Shown here piece by piece: positions 13,209-25,290 of a DNA stretch of 64,000 nt. Numbering within the stretch: the first letter of the stretch is position 1; each line of letters begins with the position of its first letter. The notes under the pieces are model-generated. The model ran no database searches, was not told the DNA's origin, and worked only from the letters and a program-made list of their open reading frames with translations. This DNA is from Haliclystus octoradiatus (taxonomy: Eukaryota; Cnidaria; Staurozoa; Stauromedusae; Haliclystidae), in NCBI GenBank assembly GCA_916610825.1, contig OU744447.1:1-64000 (forward strand). The letters are read 5' to 3'. The translations under genes and the position numbers were made by a program.

Positions 13209-14249
13209 TGCGGTATTTTGTTTGGGTCATATGCTGAAGTTGTTTTTCGATGATTCCATAAGTGGCGTTTGTGAAAGTTGTATTTCCGATGTTGCGTTTA
13301 ATGTGTAAGAGTAGTAGTGGGCAACTGCCATCGAAGGTGTGATGCGATGTTGCTTTGCATTGGAATGCCTTCGATTTGCAGCATGCGGCACATTTTCTTT
13401 CTTTCCTGCTGCATTTCTTTTTCCTGTCTAGTGGATGTTGATCACCACAATCAAAGCAAATTGACTCTTCGTCAATCATTTCACAATTTTTTGTACTGTG
13501 ACCAAGACGGCCTCAATGAAAACATCGAATCGGCTTCAGATCTGGATAGGCGCAGACATTTAGTATTGAATCAAGTCTTAGCCACATGTTGTTCTCGGCA
13601 AGCTTAGAGAATGCTTTGGATGCTAGTCGTAAGGATACTCTTTGATCAAGAGCATTCTCTTTTGTTGGAAACAGATGTAAATTAATAATGTCATTTTGAC
13701 TCTCAAAAATGTCTGGATTGTCAGCAAGCAGTGAATCACGGATAGCTTTAGATGTCATCCATTTCGGAACATTTGGAATAATTGCGACTGGATCTCTTTT
13801 TTTTATTTCTTTGTAGGTAATTTTACCTTTACTTAAGGATGATTTTATGCTGGCTAGCTTTTCATTCGGCACTTCGATCGAGGTTGTTTTCCCTTTTGTT
13901 GTAATTATTGATCCTTTAACATTAATTTTACTTTTCTGTAGTTTTCTATTATTTTTTCAGAAGGTTCATCTGAAAGAAGCTTTGCGCAGTTTTTTGTTGT
14001 TCCACTAATTGTTCTATTGACAATTAATGCATTGTTAGGGGCTGTAGCCACTACCTGTGACCAAGAATTTGGTTGACATGGCAACTTTTCCCGCTCGATA
14101 AATTTAGAAATAATTTCTTTTAATTCAGATATTTCTTCCCTCATTTCATTGATCGATTCCTTCAGTTTATCATTGCATTTACATTCTAAGCCTTCATTGT
14201 CACTGGTACTCTGTTTGGCCCATTTCTTTCCCATCTCTAGCAAATTCAA
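13195..14249 (-). pseudogene. ORF1 (Gag-like), coiled coil and zinc knuckles
   Basis: Three open segments make one ORF1. The first (14249-13905) is acidic and helical (INEMREEISELKEIISKF), a likely coiled coil for multimerisation. A frameshift in an A-rich run near 13915 leads to a central domain (13872-13513, KWMTSKAIRDSLL) and then cysteine motifs. The first CCHC knuckle is cut by TGA at about 13508-13510, exactly where its second cysteine should be. A second cluster follows (CFDCGDQH, then CAACC). The ORF ends at 13195, overlapping the ORF2 start by 14 bases. It would bind RNA in the RNP. A clear relic. Confidence 0.7.
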
Positions 14250-14737
14250 AATATCTGTGCTTACCTATCGATTGTTTACATCGTTGATCGTTGATCTTTG
14301 ATGAGGATATTGAAGCAAAAGATAAGTTGATAAGTTTACAAAGTCTGCAAAGGAATATTGTGATGTTCGTTTTCTAAAAGTAGAAGTAAGAGAGTTACTT
14401 TATTCACTTCTTGATCAGGACAAAAGAAATTTTGGGCCCCCAGGTCACGCCAGCAGAGACGCCATATACCCACCATTAGCAACGAACAACGAAAGCTTTA
14501 TGCCAAATAAAGCTCTAGTCTACATTCAGACTAGACCCCAATTTTCCCACGATCTTCCTACTGTCTACGTGTAGACTACACTCCCAACTTCCTTCAGTCT
14601 ACGTGCAGACTAGAGTCCATTCTTCCTCCAAACTGCATACAGTCTACGTGTAGATTAGACCCAAAAACACCAACAGTCTGCATACAGTCTACGTGCAGAC
14701 TAGAGCCCAGTCTTCCTAAGGTCTGCATACAGTTTAC

Positions 14738-15501
14738 TGTGGTATTTTAGTTAGGCGTAACTATATATAATTCCCGTCAATCAATGTGTTCTATAATTAT
14801 ATGTTAATTGTCGTACGATCACAGTTATGGCTACATAACTTAGCATGTTTGAGATTAGATCCAACTTGACTCTGAATTGAGAATGTTGTCATTGATGTGT
14901 GGTTATAAATAATCTTGTTATTTTGTCTGTTATACGACAAACTTGGCATCCCCTTTGTTGATAAATTATTATATATATACAAAACATGGATCTCAAAAGA
15001 CGCGATTTAAATTTAAACGATGAAGAAAGAGCAGACGCGTGGCTGATGTCGTTCGAAGCTAAGGCCAGAGGTAAAGACATTAAAGATGACATCAAGACAA
15101 AATATATTCTAAAGCAGATTTGTTTATAGAATTATGTGGAAAAGATACGTTATTAAAACTAAATCGCTTGGTAAAACCAAACAGGTTAACAGATATGCCA
15201 TACAAAGAAATTCACGAGTATATAAAAGAGCTCTTGGAACCGAAGAAAAGATTGCTTGTGGCTGAACAGACGAATTTTCTAGCCATTAGAAGAAATCAAG
15301 ACGAGACAGCAGACGATCTGTACTTAAGAATTAACAACCAAGCATATAGATGTGAGTTCAAAAATTTCAAAAAGTTAGAAGACCCTGTAGTTGAAATGAA
15401 AAAATTAGTTTATATCAATGCATTCGGTGACAGGGAAGTTCAAAAAGAGCTGCTTGATTTCCTACGAATAAATCCAAAAGCAACTTTTGAAGACATAAGA
15501 G
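14738..15501 (+). mobile_element. truncated Gypsy fragment: 5' LTR plus part of gag
   Basis: LTR 14738-14939 (TGTGG...CGACA, 202 bp), primer-binding-site region (TTGGCATCCCC), then gag, cut off at 15501 directly into satellite. The satellite upstream (14519-14737) is nearly the same as that upstream of the full Gypsy at 20311, down to the bases touching the LTR. The fragment is therefore a copy of an already inserted element plus flank, not a second insertion. The right junction lies at an AGAG shared by gag and satellite. Confidence 0.8.
14986..15501 (+). pseudogene. gag fragment of Gypsy element
   Basis: Starts with ATG and MDLKRRDLNLNDEERA, the same start as the full Gypsy at 20559. One deleted base near 15100 breaks the frame. 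The frame then resumes (15120-15501, LYLRINNQAYRCEF). It retains nine residues (EPKKRLLVA) missing from the other copy and has a sense codon where the other copy has a stop. Capsid-type structural protein; no zinc knuckle is left because of truncation. Confidence 0.75.
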
Positions 15502-16765
15502 CCTAGTCTTCCTCCGATCCGCATTCAGCCTACGTGCAGACTATACTCCAGTTTCCAAGCGAAATTCATACAGTCTATGGCTAGATTAGAACCAAATATA
15601 CCAACATTCTGCATGCAGTCGACGTGCAGACTAGACTCCAAACTACAAACTGTTCACATACAGACTACGTGCAGACTATAGCCCAGTCTTCCTAAGGTCT
15701 GCATACGGTCTACGTGCAGACTAGACCCTAAACTAACATCAGTCTACCTTTAGACTAGATCCAGGTCTTCCTCCAAACTTCACACAGTCCTTATGCAGAC
15801 TAGACCCCAATTTCCCCCACAATCTGCATACAGTCTACGTGCAGATTAGAGCCCAGTCTTCCTCCGGTTTGCATACAGTCTACGTGCAGACTAGACCCTA
15901 AACTACCATCAGTTTACGTACAGTCTACTTGAAGACTAGATACCAATCTTCCTCCAAACTGCACAGAGTCCTTATGAAGACTGACTAGACCCCAAACTAC
16001 TAACAGTCTGCATACAGTCTACGTGCAGACTAGACCGAAACCACCATCAGTCTTTGAACAATCTACGTGCAGAAAAGATCCCAGTCTTCCTCCGATCTGC
16101 ATACAGTCTATGTGCGTACTATACAAGAAAATACCTATAGTCTGCATACAGTCTACGTGCAGACTAGATCCTAAACTACCATCAGTTTACGTACAGTCTA
16201 CGTGAAGACTAGATACCAATCTTCCTCCAAACTGCACACAGTCCTTATGAAGACTATACCCCAGTTTCCGAGCGATATTCATACAGTCTACAGGTAGATC
16301 AGACCCAAATATACCAACATTCTGCATGCAGTCTACGTTCAGACTAGACCCGAAACTACAAATTATTCACATACAGACTACGTGAAGACTAGAACCCAAG
16401 CTACTAACAGTCTGCATACAATCCACGTGCAGACTAGACGCCAGTTTCCTCTCGATCTGCCTGCAGTCTACGTACGGAATAGATCCCAGTGTTCCTAAGG
16501 TCTGCATACAGAATACATGCATACAGACCCCAAACTATCAACGGTCTGCATACAATCTAAGTGCAGACTAGAGCCTAGTCTTCCTCCGATCTGCATACAG
16601 TCTACGTGTAGACTACACAAAAATACCAACAGTCTACATACAGTCTAAGTGCAGAGAAGAGCCCAGTCTTACTCCGGTTTGCATACAGTTTACGTTCAAA
16701 CTAGACCCTAAACTACCATCAGTTTACGTACAGTCTACGTGAAGACTAGATACCAGTCTTCCTCC

Positions 16766-16974
16766 TGTTGTGTAATGTAATTTGTAATAATCAAGCTGTT
16801 CTGTCTTGTATACGCAAAGTTGTAATTCTATGTGTAATTGACGTCATCACCCTATGTAATTCCTGTAATCTATCTATTGTATAGTTTGAATAATAAATGA
16901 GTTCCAGTTTGACCGTCGCTGTGTTCGCTGGGACTCAATGTCGCTATAGTAAAGGCAGCTATATCTATACGACA
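16766..16974 (+). repeat. 5' LTR of TRIM-like element
   Basis: Begins TGTTGTG and ends TATACGACA. Contains an AATAAA signal near 16890. About 93 percent or better identical by eye to the 3' LTR. Confidence 0.85.
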
Positions 16975-17039
16975 ATTTGGCGTCCCCTATTGGGTTATAA
17001 CAGCATCGATACAGCACTTCTGCTTGAAGTAATCATCTG

Positions 17040-17405
17040 GAGGCAACGAAGCATCTTAAACCACCTCAGCTTTTAAAAGAAACACAAATCGACACCATCA
17101 AAAACACAACAAGAAGAAGGCGTTAAGCACGTTAAACAACCTCTGCTTAAAAGAAACGCGAAGATAACCAAGAAAAGCAAGTTAAATCACCTCTGCTAAA
17201 GTACGACACATGGACGAGACGAAGTATTGCGAGTTAAATCACCTCTGCTAAAAAAAAGAAACAACGACACTATTGAAAATGCTGAAACATGCAGGGAATG
17301 CTGAAACATGCAAGGAATGCTGAAACATGCAGGGAATGCTGAAACATGCAAGGAAACTGCTGAAACATGCAATGGACTTTATAAACTGCTGAAACATGCA
17401 GGGAT
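17040..17405 (+). repeat. internal repeats of TRIM-like element
   Basis: Two diverged tandem families: GTTAAATCACCTCTGCT-like blocks (four, about 17050-17250), then six TGCTGAAACATGCA blocks spaced 18-30 bases (17279-17400). No ORF. Confidence 0.75.
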
Positions 17406-17518
17406 TTGTCAAGAAACATTAAAGGTTTTGTTTAACAATGTATTATCGTAAATTGCTAGAAATTGTTTGATAAAATTTGTAAAAGTATGATTGCAACTCC
17501 TTAAAGTTTTAAGGGGGA

Positions 17519-17726
17519 TATTGTGTGATGTAATTTGTAATAATCAAGCTGTTCTGTCTTGTATATGCAAAGTCATAATTCTATGTGTAATTGACGTCAT
17601 CACCCTATTTAATTCCTGTAATCTATCTATGTGTAGTTTGAATAATAAATGAGTTCCAGTTCGACCGCCGTTGTGTTCGCTGGGACTCAATGCCGCTATA
17701 GCAAAGTCAGCTATAGCTATACGACA
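17519..17726 (+). repeat. 3' LTR of TRIM-like element
   Basis: Follows the polypurine tract AAGGGGGA and ends TATACGACA, then the CCTCC target duplicate. Confidence 0.85.
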
Positions 17727-19274
17727 CCTCCAAACTGCATACAGTCTACGTGTAGACTAGACCCAAAAATACCAACAGTCTGCATGCAGTCTATGTGCAG
17801 ACTAGACCCCAGTCTTTCAACGGTCTACATACTGGCTCAATACATACAGACCCCAAACTACCAATGGTTTAAATACAGACTACATGCATACAAACCCCAA
17901 ACTACCAACGGTCTACATACAGTCTACATGCAGGTTAGAGCCTAGCCTTCCTACTGTCTGCATACAGTCTACTTGCAGACTAGACCCCAAACTACCATCA
18001 GTCTATGTACAATCTACGTGCAGACTAGAGCCTAGTCTTCCTCCGATCTGCATAAAGTCTATGTGCAGACTATAAACCCCAGTTTCCAAGCGATCTGTAT
18101 ACAGTATACGTGCAGACTAGACCCTAAACTACCATCAGTTTAAGTACAGTCTACGTGCAGACAAGAGCCCATTCTTCCTCTGAAATGCATACAGTCTACG
18201 TGTAGATTAGATCCCACAACACCAACAGTCTGCATACAGACTACTTGCAGACTAGACCTCAAACTATCATCAGTCTACGTACAGTCTATGTTAAGACTAG
18301 ATCCCAGTCTTCCTCTAAACTGCATACAGTCTTCACGCAGACTAGAAACCAATTTCCCGACGATCTGCATACAGTCTACGTGTAAACTAGACCGAAAAAT
18401 ACCAACAGTCCACATACAGTCAAATTGCATACTAGATCTCAGTCTTCCTCCGATCTGCAAACAGTCAATGTGCAGACTAACCCCAGTTTTCCCACGGTCT
18501 GCATACAGACTACGTGCAGACTAAATTCCAACCTACCAATTTCTGCATACAGTTTATGTGCAGACTATAACCCAATTACCAACGATCTGCATATAGTCTA
18601 CGTGCGGACTATTCAAGAAAATATCAATAGTCTGCATACAGTCTACGTTCAGAAAAGACCCCAGTTTTCCTACAGTCTGCATACAGACTACATGCAGACT
18701 AGACCCCAAAATACCATCAGTCTACATACAATCTAGGTGCAGATTACAGCCAAGTCTTCCTCCAAAATGCATACAGTCTACATGCAGACTAGACTCCAAT
18801 TTCCCAACACGATCTGCTTACAGTCTACGTGTAGACTAGACCCAAAAATACCAACACTCTGCAAACAGTCTACGTGCAGACTAGAGCCAATTCTTTCTCC
18901 AAACTGCATACATTCCTTATGCAAACTAGACCCCAAATTCTCCACAATCTGCATACAGTCTACGTGCAGACTAGAGCCTCGTCTTCCTCTGATCTTCATA
19001 CAGTCTACGTGCAGACTAAACCCCATTTTCCAAGCGATCTGCATACAGTCTATGTAAAGACTTGAACCGAGTATTCCTCTAAACTGCATACATCCGACAT
19101 GCAGACTGGACCCCAATTTCTCTCAAGTTCTTCATACATTCTACGTGTAGACTACACCCAAAAATATCAACAGTCTGCATACAGTCTACATGAAGACTAG
19201 ATCCCAGTGTTTCTCCAAACTGCATACAAACCTCAACATATACATATTGTCAACTTGCAGATTAGAGCTTAGTC

Positions 19275-20310
19275 TTCCTCCGATCTGCATACAGTCTTTG
19301 CGCAGACTAAAGCCCGGTGTTCCTACGGTCTGCATACAGACTACGTGATGACTAAACCCCAAACTACCAATTTCTGCATACAGTTTATGTGCAGACTAGA
19401 ACCCAAATTACCAACGATCTGCATATAGTCTACGTGCGGGCTATGCAAGAAAATACCAATAGTCTTTAAACAGTCTAGGTTCAGAAAAGACCCCAGGTTT
19501 CCTACAGTCTGCATACAGACTACGTGCAGACTAGACCCCAAACTACCATCAGTCTACGTACAATCTACGTGCAGACTACAGCCTAGTGTTCCTCCGATCT
19601 GCATACAGTCTACGTGCAAACTAGACCCCAGTTTCCAAGCGATGTGCATACAGTCTAAAAAAAATAATGTGGACGGTGTCGCCCTACCGAAGTCACCCGT
19701 ATCACTCCTCTATTTCCAGAGGATTGGCTTTTTTAGCTAAGAGCAATGATGTTAAACGCTCCTTAGATCTCAGCCGCGACACTGCAGATCAATTTCAACA
19801 GATTTCATGGCACATAGGACTCGATTGTCAATGGGCAACGATGCATCGCAGCTACTCACAATGCAATTCCTTCTGATCCACTCCATTCGCAATCCTTAGA
19901 TGGTACTCATTTGATGTTTCAGATAAAGTCAAGACTGAGTTGACTTGAATGGGATTTGAGCCACAGTCGATCAGATATGATACGATCTGAAGTTCAGATG
20001 CTCTGTCAACTGAGCTAATCACCAGTTGCATACAGTCTACGTGAAGACTAGATCCTAGTCTTTCTCCAAATTGCATACAGTCTACATTCAGACTAGACCC
20101 CAATTTTCCCACGATCTTCCTACTGTCTACGTGTAGACTACACTCCCAACTTCTTTCAGTCTACGTACAGTCTACGTGCAGACTAGAGTCCAGTCTTCCT
20201 CCAAACTGCATACAGTCTACGTGTAGATTAGACCCTAAAACACCAACAGTCTGCATACAGTCTACGTGCAGACTAGAGCCCAGTCTTCCTAAGGTCTGCA
20301 TACAGTTTAC
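19275..20310. repeat. duplicated satellite block, paralogue of 26010-26944
   Basis: The order of monomer variants, the SINE and its flanks recur at 26010-26944. The copy at 26 kb lacks about 65 bases at the SINE head. Confidence 0.75.
19658..20026 (-). mobile_element. tRNA-derived SINE, copy 1
   Basis: Minus strand. The head reads GGTGATTAGCTCAGTTGACA (A box) and TGGCTCAAATCCC (B box), then a body shared by four copies in this window. It ends in GGTGTCGCC reverse-complement sequence and a short A/T tail. Flanked by the satellite stretch TGCATACAGTCTA on both sides (19645-19657, 20027-20039), consistent with a 13-bp target duplication. Confidence 0.8.
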
Positions 20311-20512
20311 TGTGGTATTTTAATTAGGCGTAACTATATATAATTCCCGTCAATCAATGTGTTCTATAATTTTATGTTAATTGTCGTACGATCACATTTA
20401 TGGCTACATAACTTAACATGTTTGAGATTAGATCCAACTTGACTCTGAATTGAGAATGTTGTAACTGATGTGTGGTTATAAATAATCTTGTTATTTTGTC
20501 TGTTATACGACA
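20311..20512 (+). repeat. 5' LTR of Gypsy element
   Basis: 202 bp, TGTGG to CGACA. Preceded by TTTAC. Confidence 0.9.
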
Positions 20513-20558
20513 AACTTGGCGTCCCCTTGGTGGATAAATTATTATATATATACAAAAC

Positions 20559-21456
20559 ATGGATCTCAAAAGACGCGATTTAAATTTAAACGATGAAGAA
20601 AGAGCAGACGCGTGGCTGATGTCGTTCGAAGCTAAGGTCAGAGGTAAAGACATTAAAGATGACATCACGACAAAAATATATTCCAAAGCAGATTTGTTTA
20701 TAGAATTATGTGGAGAAGATGCGTTACTAAAACTAAATCGCTTGGTAAAACCAAACAGGTTAACAGATATGCCATACAAAGAAATTCACGAGTATATAAA
20801 AGAACTCTTGGAAGAACAGACGAATTTTCTAGCCATTAAAAAAAATCAAGACTAGACAGCAGACGATCTGTACTTAAGAATTAACAACCAAGCATATATA
20901 GATGTGAGTTCGAAAATTTCAAAAAGGTAGAAGACCCTGTAGTTGAAATGAAAAAAGTAGTTTATATCAATGCATTCGGTGACAGGGAAGTTCAAAAAGA
21001 GCTGCTTGATTTCCTACGAATAAATCCAAAAGCAACTTTTGAAGACATAAGAGAACGTGTCAGACAATTTGATCAGACAAGAAAATTTCTGGGCGTTTCT
21101 CAACCAATGAAATCTCAGAAATCAGAAGAATTAATATCCAATATACCACCAACAACCGATTATCATGATGATACTGTCAACCTGGTGCAATATACTAAAA
21201 ACAATTACACAAGGAATAATTGTGGCAATTGTGGTTATCAACATCAACCACTCAGATGTCCACATTTCGAAAGAAATGCAATTTATGTGATGGGATTGGT
21301 CACTTCGGAAAGGTATGCCGCAAATCAGCAGGTAGAGCAAAACAGCAACCTAATGGTGAGAAAGATATTGTAAATTCCACAAATTATGTACTTCATGAAA
21401 ATGAACAGCAACACGATTCTCAAGAAATAGATATATTATTTTATGTGTCACTATGA
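20559..21456 (+). pseudogene. gag of Gypsy element
   Basis: ATG at 20559. The capsid-like part is helical (EIHEYIKELLE). Compared with the fragment at 14986 it has an in-frame 27-base loss, a GAG-to-TAG nonsense change near 20853 and a 2-base insertion near 20897. The nucleocapsid part has a cysteine cluster (CGNCGYQH) and a classical CCHC knuckle (CNLCDGIGHFGKVC), separated by a frameshift near 21270. It would package the element RNA into particles. The reading ends at 21456, overlapping the start of the pol frame. Confidence 0.8.
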
Positions 21457-24333
21457 GCACACTGAAAACATAAATAGTATGGAGGCTATCGTGGAAAATG
21501 TAAATGGTCAAATGGTGCCTATGCAACATGATACAGGTGCCTCATGTAGTATAATTTCAACAGAAATATGGTCAAGTATTGGCTCACCTGAGCTTCAGCA
21601 ATCGGATTTCCGGCTTAAAACTTATGACGATAAGGGGCTAAATGTCCTAGGTAAATGTACTTTAAATGTAAAACGTAATTGTAGAGAATGTAAAATTCCA
21701 GTGCAAGTAGTCCATTCTAGTAGGGAATATGGCCTACTTGGCCGTGATATTTTGAACGTAAATTCACAATCTGTCAATTATGCCATTAGTGATGCTGAGT
21801 ATCTCCCTTCGATTAAAGGTGTTGTTGCCGCGATGAAACTAAAGCCAGATGCCATTCCAAAATTTTGCAATGCTCGACCTGTACCTTTGCCACTTCAGCA
21901 GGCTGCCACGCCTAAGCTTGATCGTTTGCAAACCATGGGAGTCATTGAGCTTTTAGAATCAGGTGGTGCAGAGGACTCCTCTCCTATTGTCTGGGTGCGT
22001 AAACCTTCAGGAGATTTAAGAATGTGTGCAGACTTCAGTGTACATGTAAATAATAAAAGTTTGAGCGATAGTTACCCAATTCCGAATATCGAGAGTATCT
22101 TCTCTAGCCTGAACGGGTCGAAATATTTTGCAAAAATAGATTTGAAATCTGCATACTGGCAAATTGAATTGGACGACGCAGCGCAAAAATTATCACTAAT
22201 AAATACCCACAAGGGTCTCTTTCGTGTCAAACGACTCCAATTGTGCAGCCATTTTCTAGAGCGTTATAGAGCGTGTTTTGAATGGGCTGAAATGCATTAT
22301 TTGTTACCAGGATGATGTTTTAATTCACGCTGTTACTGACGAGTCTTTGAACAAAAGGGTCAATGCGGTATTTGAACGATGTAAGCAATGGCGCCTTTCT
22401 ATCAATGAAAACAAATGCGTAAACAAAGTCACTTCATTAACTTTTTTAGGCTTCAAAATTTCTGCTGCTGGTGTGGGCCCTGATCCCAGCCTTGTAAACA
22501 AAGTATTAGAAATTAAGGAACCATGCAACAAAGAAGAAGTTGCGACATTCGTAGGTAAATTTTTTTGGTCGATTAATTCCAAATTTTGCAGATATATTTA
22601 TTCCGCTTAATCAACTAAGAAAAGTCAATATCCCCTTTTGTTGGACCCCTGACGCAAAAAAGGCATTTGATTCCTTGAAAACAGAACTCGCCTCGTATCC
22701 ACTAGTACGACCTTATTCGTTGGAGAAACCCATCACATTAACTACTGATGCGTCCGGCAGTGGAATAGCTGGTATTTTGACTCAAGAAAACCGTCCAGTT
22801 ATTTATGTTTCTAAAACGCTGACACCTGCAGAACGTAACTATTCATCTGTTGAATGCGAGGCATTAGCTGTTGTTTGGTGTGTTGAACGCCTTGGGCAAT
22901 TTTTATTAGGCAGACAATTCAGTATTATCACAGACCCCATCAAGCCTTAGAATTTTTATTTGGAAAAAACAACGGCATACCGAAAACAGCCTCTGCTAGA
23001 GTGGCGCGATGGGCTATTAAGCTGATGGCCTATGACTTTAAAATTGAACATCGTCCTGGTACTTCTATTCCACATGCTGATGCGCTCTCGCGTTTGACTA
23101 AAAACACGCAGTCTTGTGAAGATGTTGTTGCTAGTATCTCAATTAACACATCTGATGCATTTTTCAAGCCTATCATTGACCACAGCGAGTTACGCAATGT
23201 TACTAACTCTGATCCTGTTGCTACATCGATCAAGCAACGTGTTAAAAAAGGCAATTGGTCGAATCTCTCTCAGGCAGAGAAGCCCTTTTCTCTTGCAAAA
23301 GAATATTTAACCATTGAAAATGAGGTTTTGTATTACAAATCGACACCATTTATTCCCTTGAAATTAAGGTCATTAGTTTTGTCTAAAGCTCACCACACCC
23401 ACCAAGGCATCAACAGTACCACACGTTTCCTTTGTCAAAGCGCTGGATGGCCAGGAATTAGTTGCGATGTCAATTCGTTTATTTCTAAATGTGAAATCTG
23501 TTGCAATTTGAGACCGCCTGTTGATAGGTCAGTTCACACGTGGCCAGAATGCCCACCATGGTCTCGCCTCCATATGGATTTTGGACATATTCCAGAGATA
23601 GGTCTCATTCTAATCATTGTCGACCCAGGTTCAGGCTGGGTAGAGGCTTTTCGATGTAAGTATAGGTCAACTTCCACAATAATCAAATTGTTAGCCCAAT
23701 TATTTTCTCGATTTGGGGTTTCAAATTCTTTTGTTTCGGACAATGCAAAAGAGTTTATCAGTGAGGAGATTGTTACTTGGCTAAAACACTCAGGCTGTTT
23801 CAAGATGGAGTCTCCTGCATATCACCCACGTTCTAACGGCTTAGCGGAGCGTGCTGTGCAAACGGTTAAGCGCGCAATGCATGCCTAGAACTCTAGTTTA
23901 CGTATATCTTTTGACATGTTTTTGTATCGAGTGCTTTCAATTCATCGGGCAACATCACATGCAAAGGGTAGATCTCCTGCTGAACTGTTATTTGGGCGAC
24001 CTATACGTATACCTGTAGTATCTGACTTTGCACTTGGAGCTAATGTAATGTATAGAGCCACACCCTCCCACTCTGTTCAACCTGCAGAATATGTTGCTGC
24101 TAGAGGAAGGAAACAATACAGCATGGTTAAATATTGCTGGTCGGACTATTTTAGCATCACGCAACCAATTTGGTCCCGCACCAGCTACTACAACGTCTCC
24201 GCCAAATGTTGGACAATCCGTACCGGATAAAGATGTTTCAGTCTCAACCAGTGCACCTAATCAGGACTCCAATATGCGTAGATCTTCTCGTAGCGCTGAC
24301 GCTCCGACTCGTTATGGCTTTGATACATTATGA
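21443..24333 (+). pseudogene. pol of Gypsy element: protease, RT, RNase H, integrase
   Basis: Aspartic protease motif HDTGASCSII near 21530. RT follows (LRMCADFSVHVNNKSL, AKIDLKSAYWQIELDD, YQDDVLIH at about 22308) with a frameshift near 22280, and then RNase H (TTDASGSGIAGIL, ECEALAVVW). The integrase has HHCC zinc-binding residues (HHTHQG, CEIC), a core (DFGHIPEIG, SDNAKEFIS) and a SNGLAERAVQ segment carrying the catalytic Glu. Further breaks lie near 22600, 22950, 23888 and 24100. The chain ends with TRYGFDTL at 24333, 21 bases before the 3' LTR. Replication enzymes of the element; inactive as sequenced. Confidence 0.85.
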
Positions 24334-24354
24334 ACATTTTAGGAAGGGAGAGTT

Positions 24355-24556
24355 TGTGGTATTTTAGTTAGGCGTAACTATATATAATTCCCGTCAATCA
24401 ATGTGTTCTATAATTATATGTTAATTGTCGTACGATCACAGTTATGGCTACATAACTTAACATGGTTGAGATTAGATCCAACTTGACTCTGAATTGAGAA
24501 TGTTGTCATTGATGAGTGGTTATAAATAATCTTGTTATTTTGTCTGTTATACGACA
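24355..24556 (+). repeat. 3' LTR of Gypsy element
   Basis: 202 bp, TGTGG to CGACA. Followed by TTTAC and satellite. Closer to the LTR at 14738 (about three differences) than to its own 5' LTR (about seven). Confidence 0.9.
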
Positions 24557-25290
24557 TTTACGTGCAGACTAGACCCTAAACTACCATCAGTTTACGTACA
24601 GTCTACGTGCACATAAGAGCCTATTCTTCCTCTGAACTGCATACAGTCTACGTGTAGACTAGACTCGAAAACACCAACAGTCTGCATACAGTCTACGTGC
24701 AGACTAGATCTCAAAGTACCATCAGTCTACAAACAGTCTACGTGAAGACTTAATCCCAGTATTCCTCTAAACTGCATACAGTCGACATGCAGACTAGACC
24801 CCAATTTCCCCCAACCATCTTCATACAGTCTACCTCTAGACTAGACCCAAAAATACCAACAGTCTGCATACAGTCTACGTGCAGACTAGATCCAAGTCAT
24901 CCTCCGATCTGCATACAGTCTACATGCAGGCTAAACCCCATTGTTCCTACGGTCTGCATACAGACTACTTGCAGACTAAACCCCAAATTACTAATTTCTG
25001 TATACAGTTTATGTGCAGACTAGAACCCAAATTACCAAAGATCTGCATATAGTCCACGTGTCGACTATACAAGAAAATACCAATAGTCTGCATACAGCCT
25101 ACGTGCAGACTAGAACCCAAATTACCAACGGTCTGCATATAGTCTACGTGCAGACTAGACCCCAAACTACCAACAACCTTCATACAGTCTACATGCAGAC
25201 TAGATCCAAAAATAAAAACGGTCTGCATACAATCGACGTCCAGATTAGATCAATCATAACAACAATCTGCATACAGTCTACATGCAGACT
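24557..25290. repeat. duplicated satellite block, paralogue of 26945-27660
   Basis: The order of variants matches 26945-27660 almost unit for unit. Together with 19275-20310 this shows a block of about 1.65 kb, duplicated as a whole, that the Gypsy element now splits in one copy. Confidence 0.75.

Larger units (their letters stand above)
16766..17726 (+). mobile_element. TRIM-like non-autonomous LTR element with CCTCC target duplication
   Basis: 961 bp: two LTRs of about 208 bp around a 544-bp internal region with no ORF. It is flanked by CCTCC at 16761-16765 and 17727-17731, as expected for a 5-bp target-site duplication in the satellite. A primer-binding-site-like TTTGGCGTCCCC follows the 5' LTR, and a polypurine tract (AAGGGGGA) precedes the 3' LTR. 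The LTR ends in TATACGACA, as does the Gypsy LTR nearby, and the two share the primer-binding site. This suggests that a related Gypsy mobilises it. Confidence 0.85.
20311..24556 (+). mobile_element. Gypsy (Ty3-type) LTR retrotransposon, full length, defective
   Basis: 4246 bp from LTR to LTR with TTTAC target duplications (20306-20310 and 24557-24561). Order: 5' LTR, primer-binding site TTGGCGTCCCC, gag, protease, RT, RNase H, integrase, polypurine tract AGGAAGGGAGAG, 3' LTR. Integrase after RNase H is the Gypsy order. The two LTRs differ at about seven of 202 positions by eye. Several stops and frameshifts make it non-autonomous now. Confidence 0.9.

Noticed and set aside
13505..13512. Selenocysteine in place of cysteine in the zinc knuckle
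   Set aside because: No SECIS-like hairpin was identified and the element has several other stops; simple decay is more likely.
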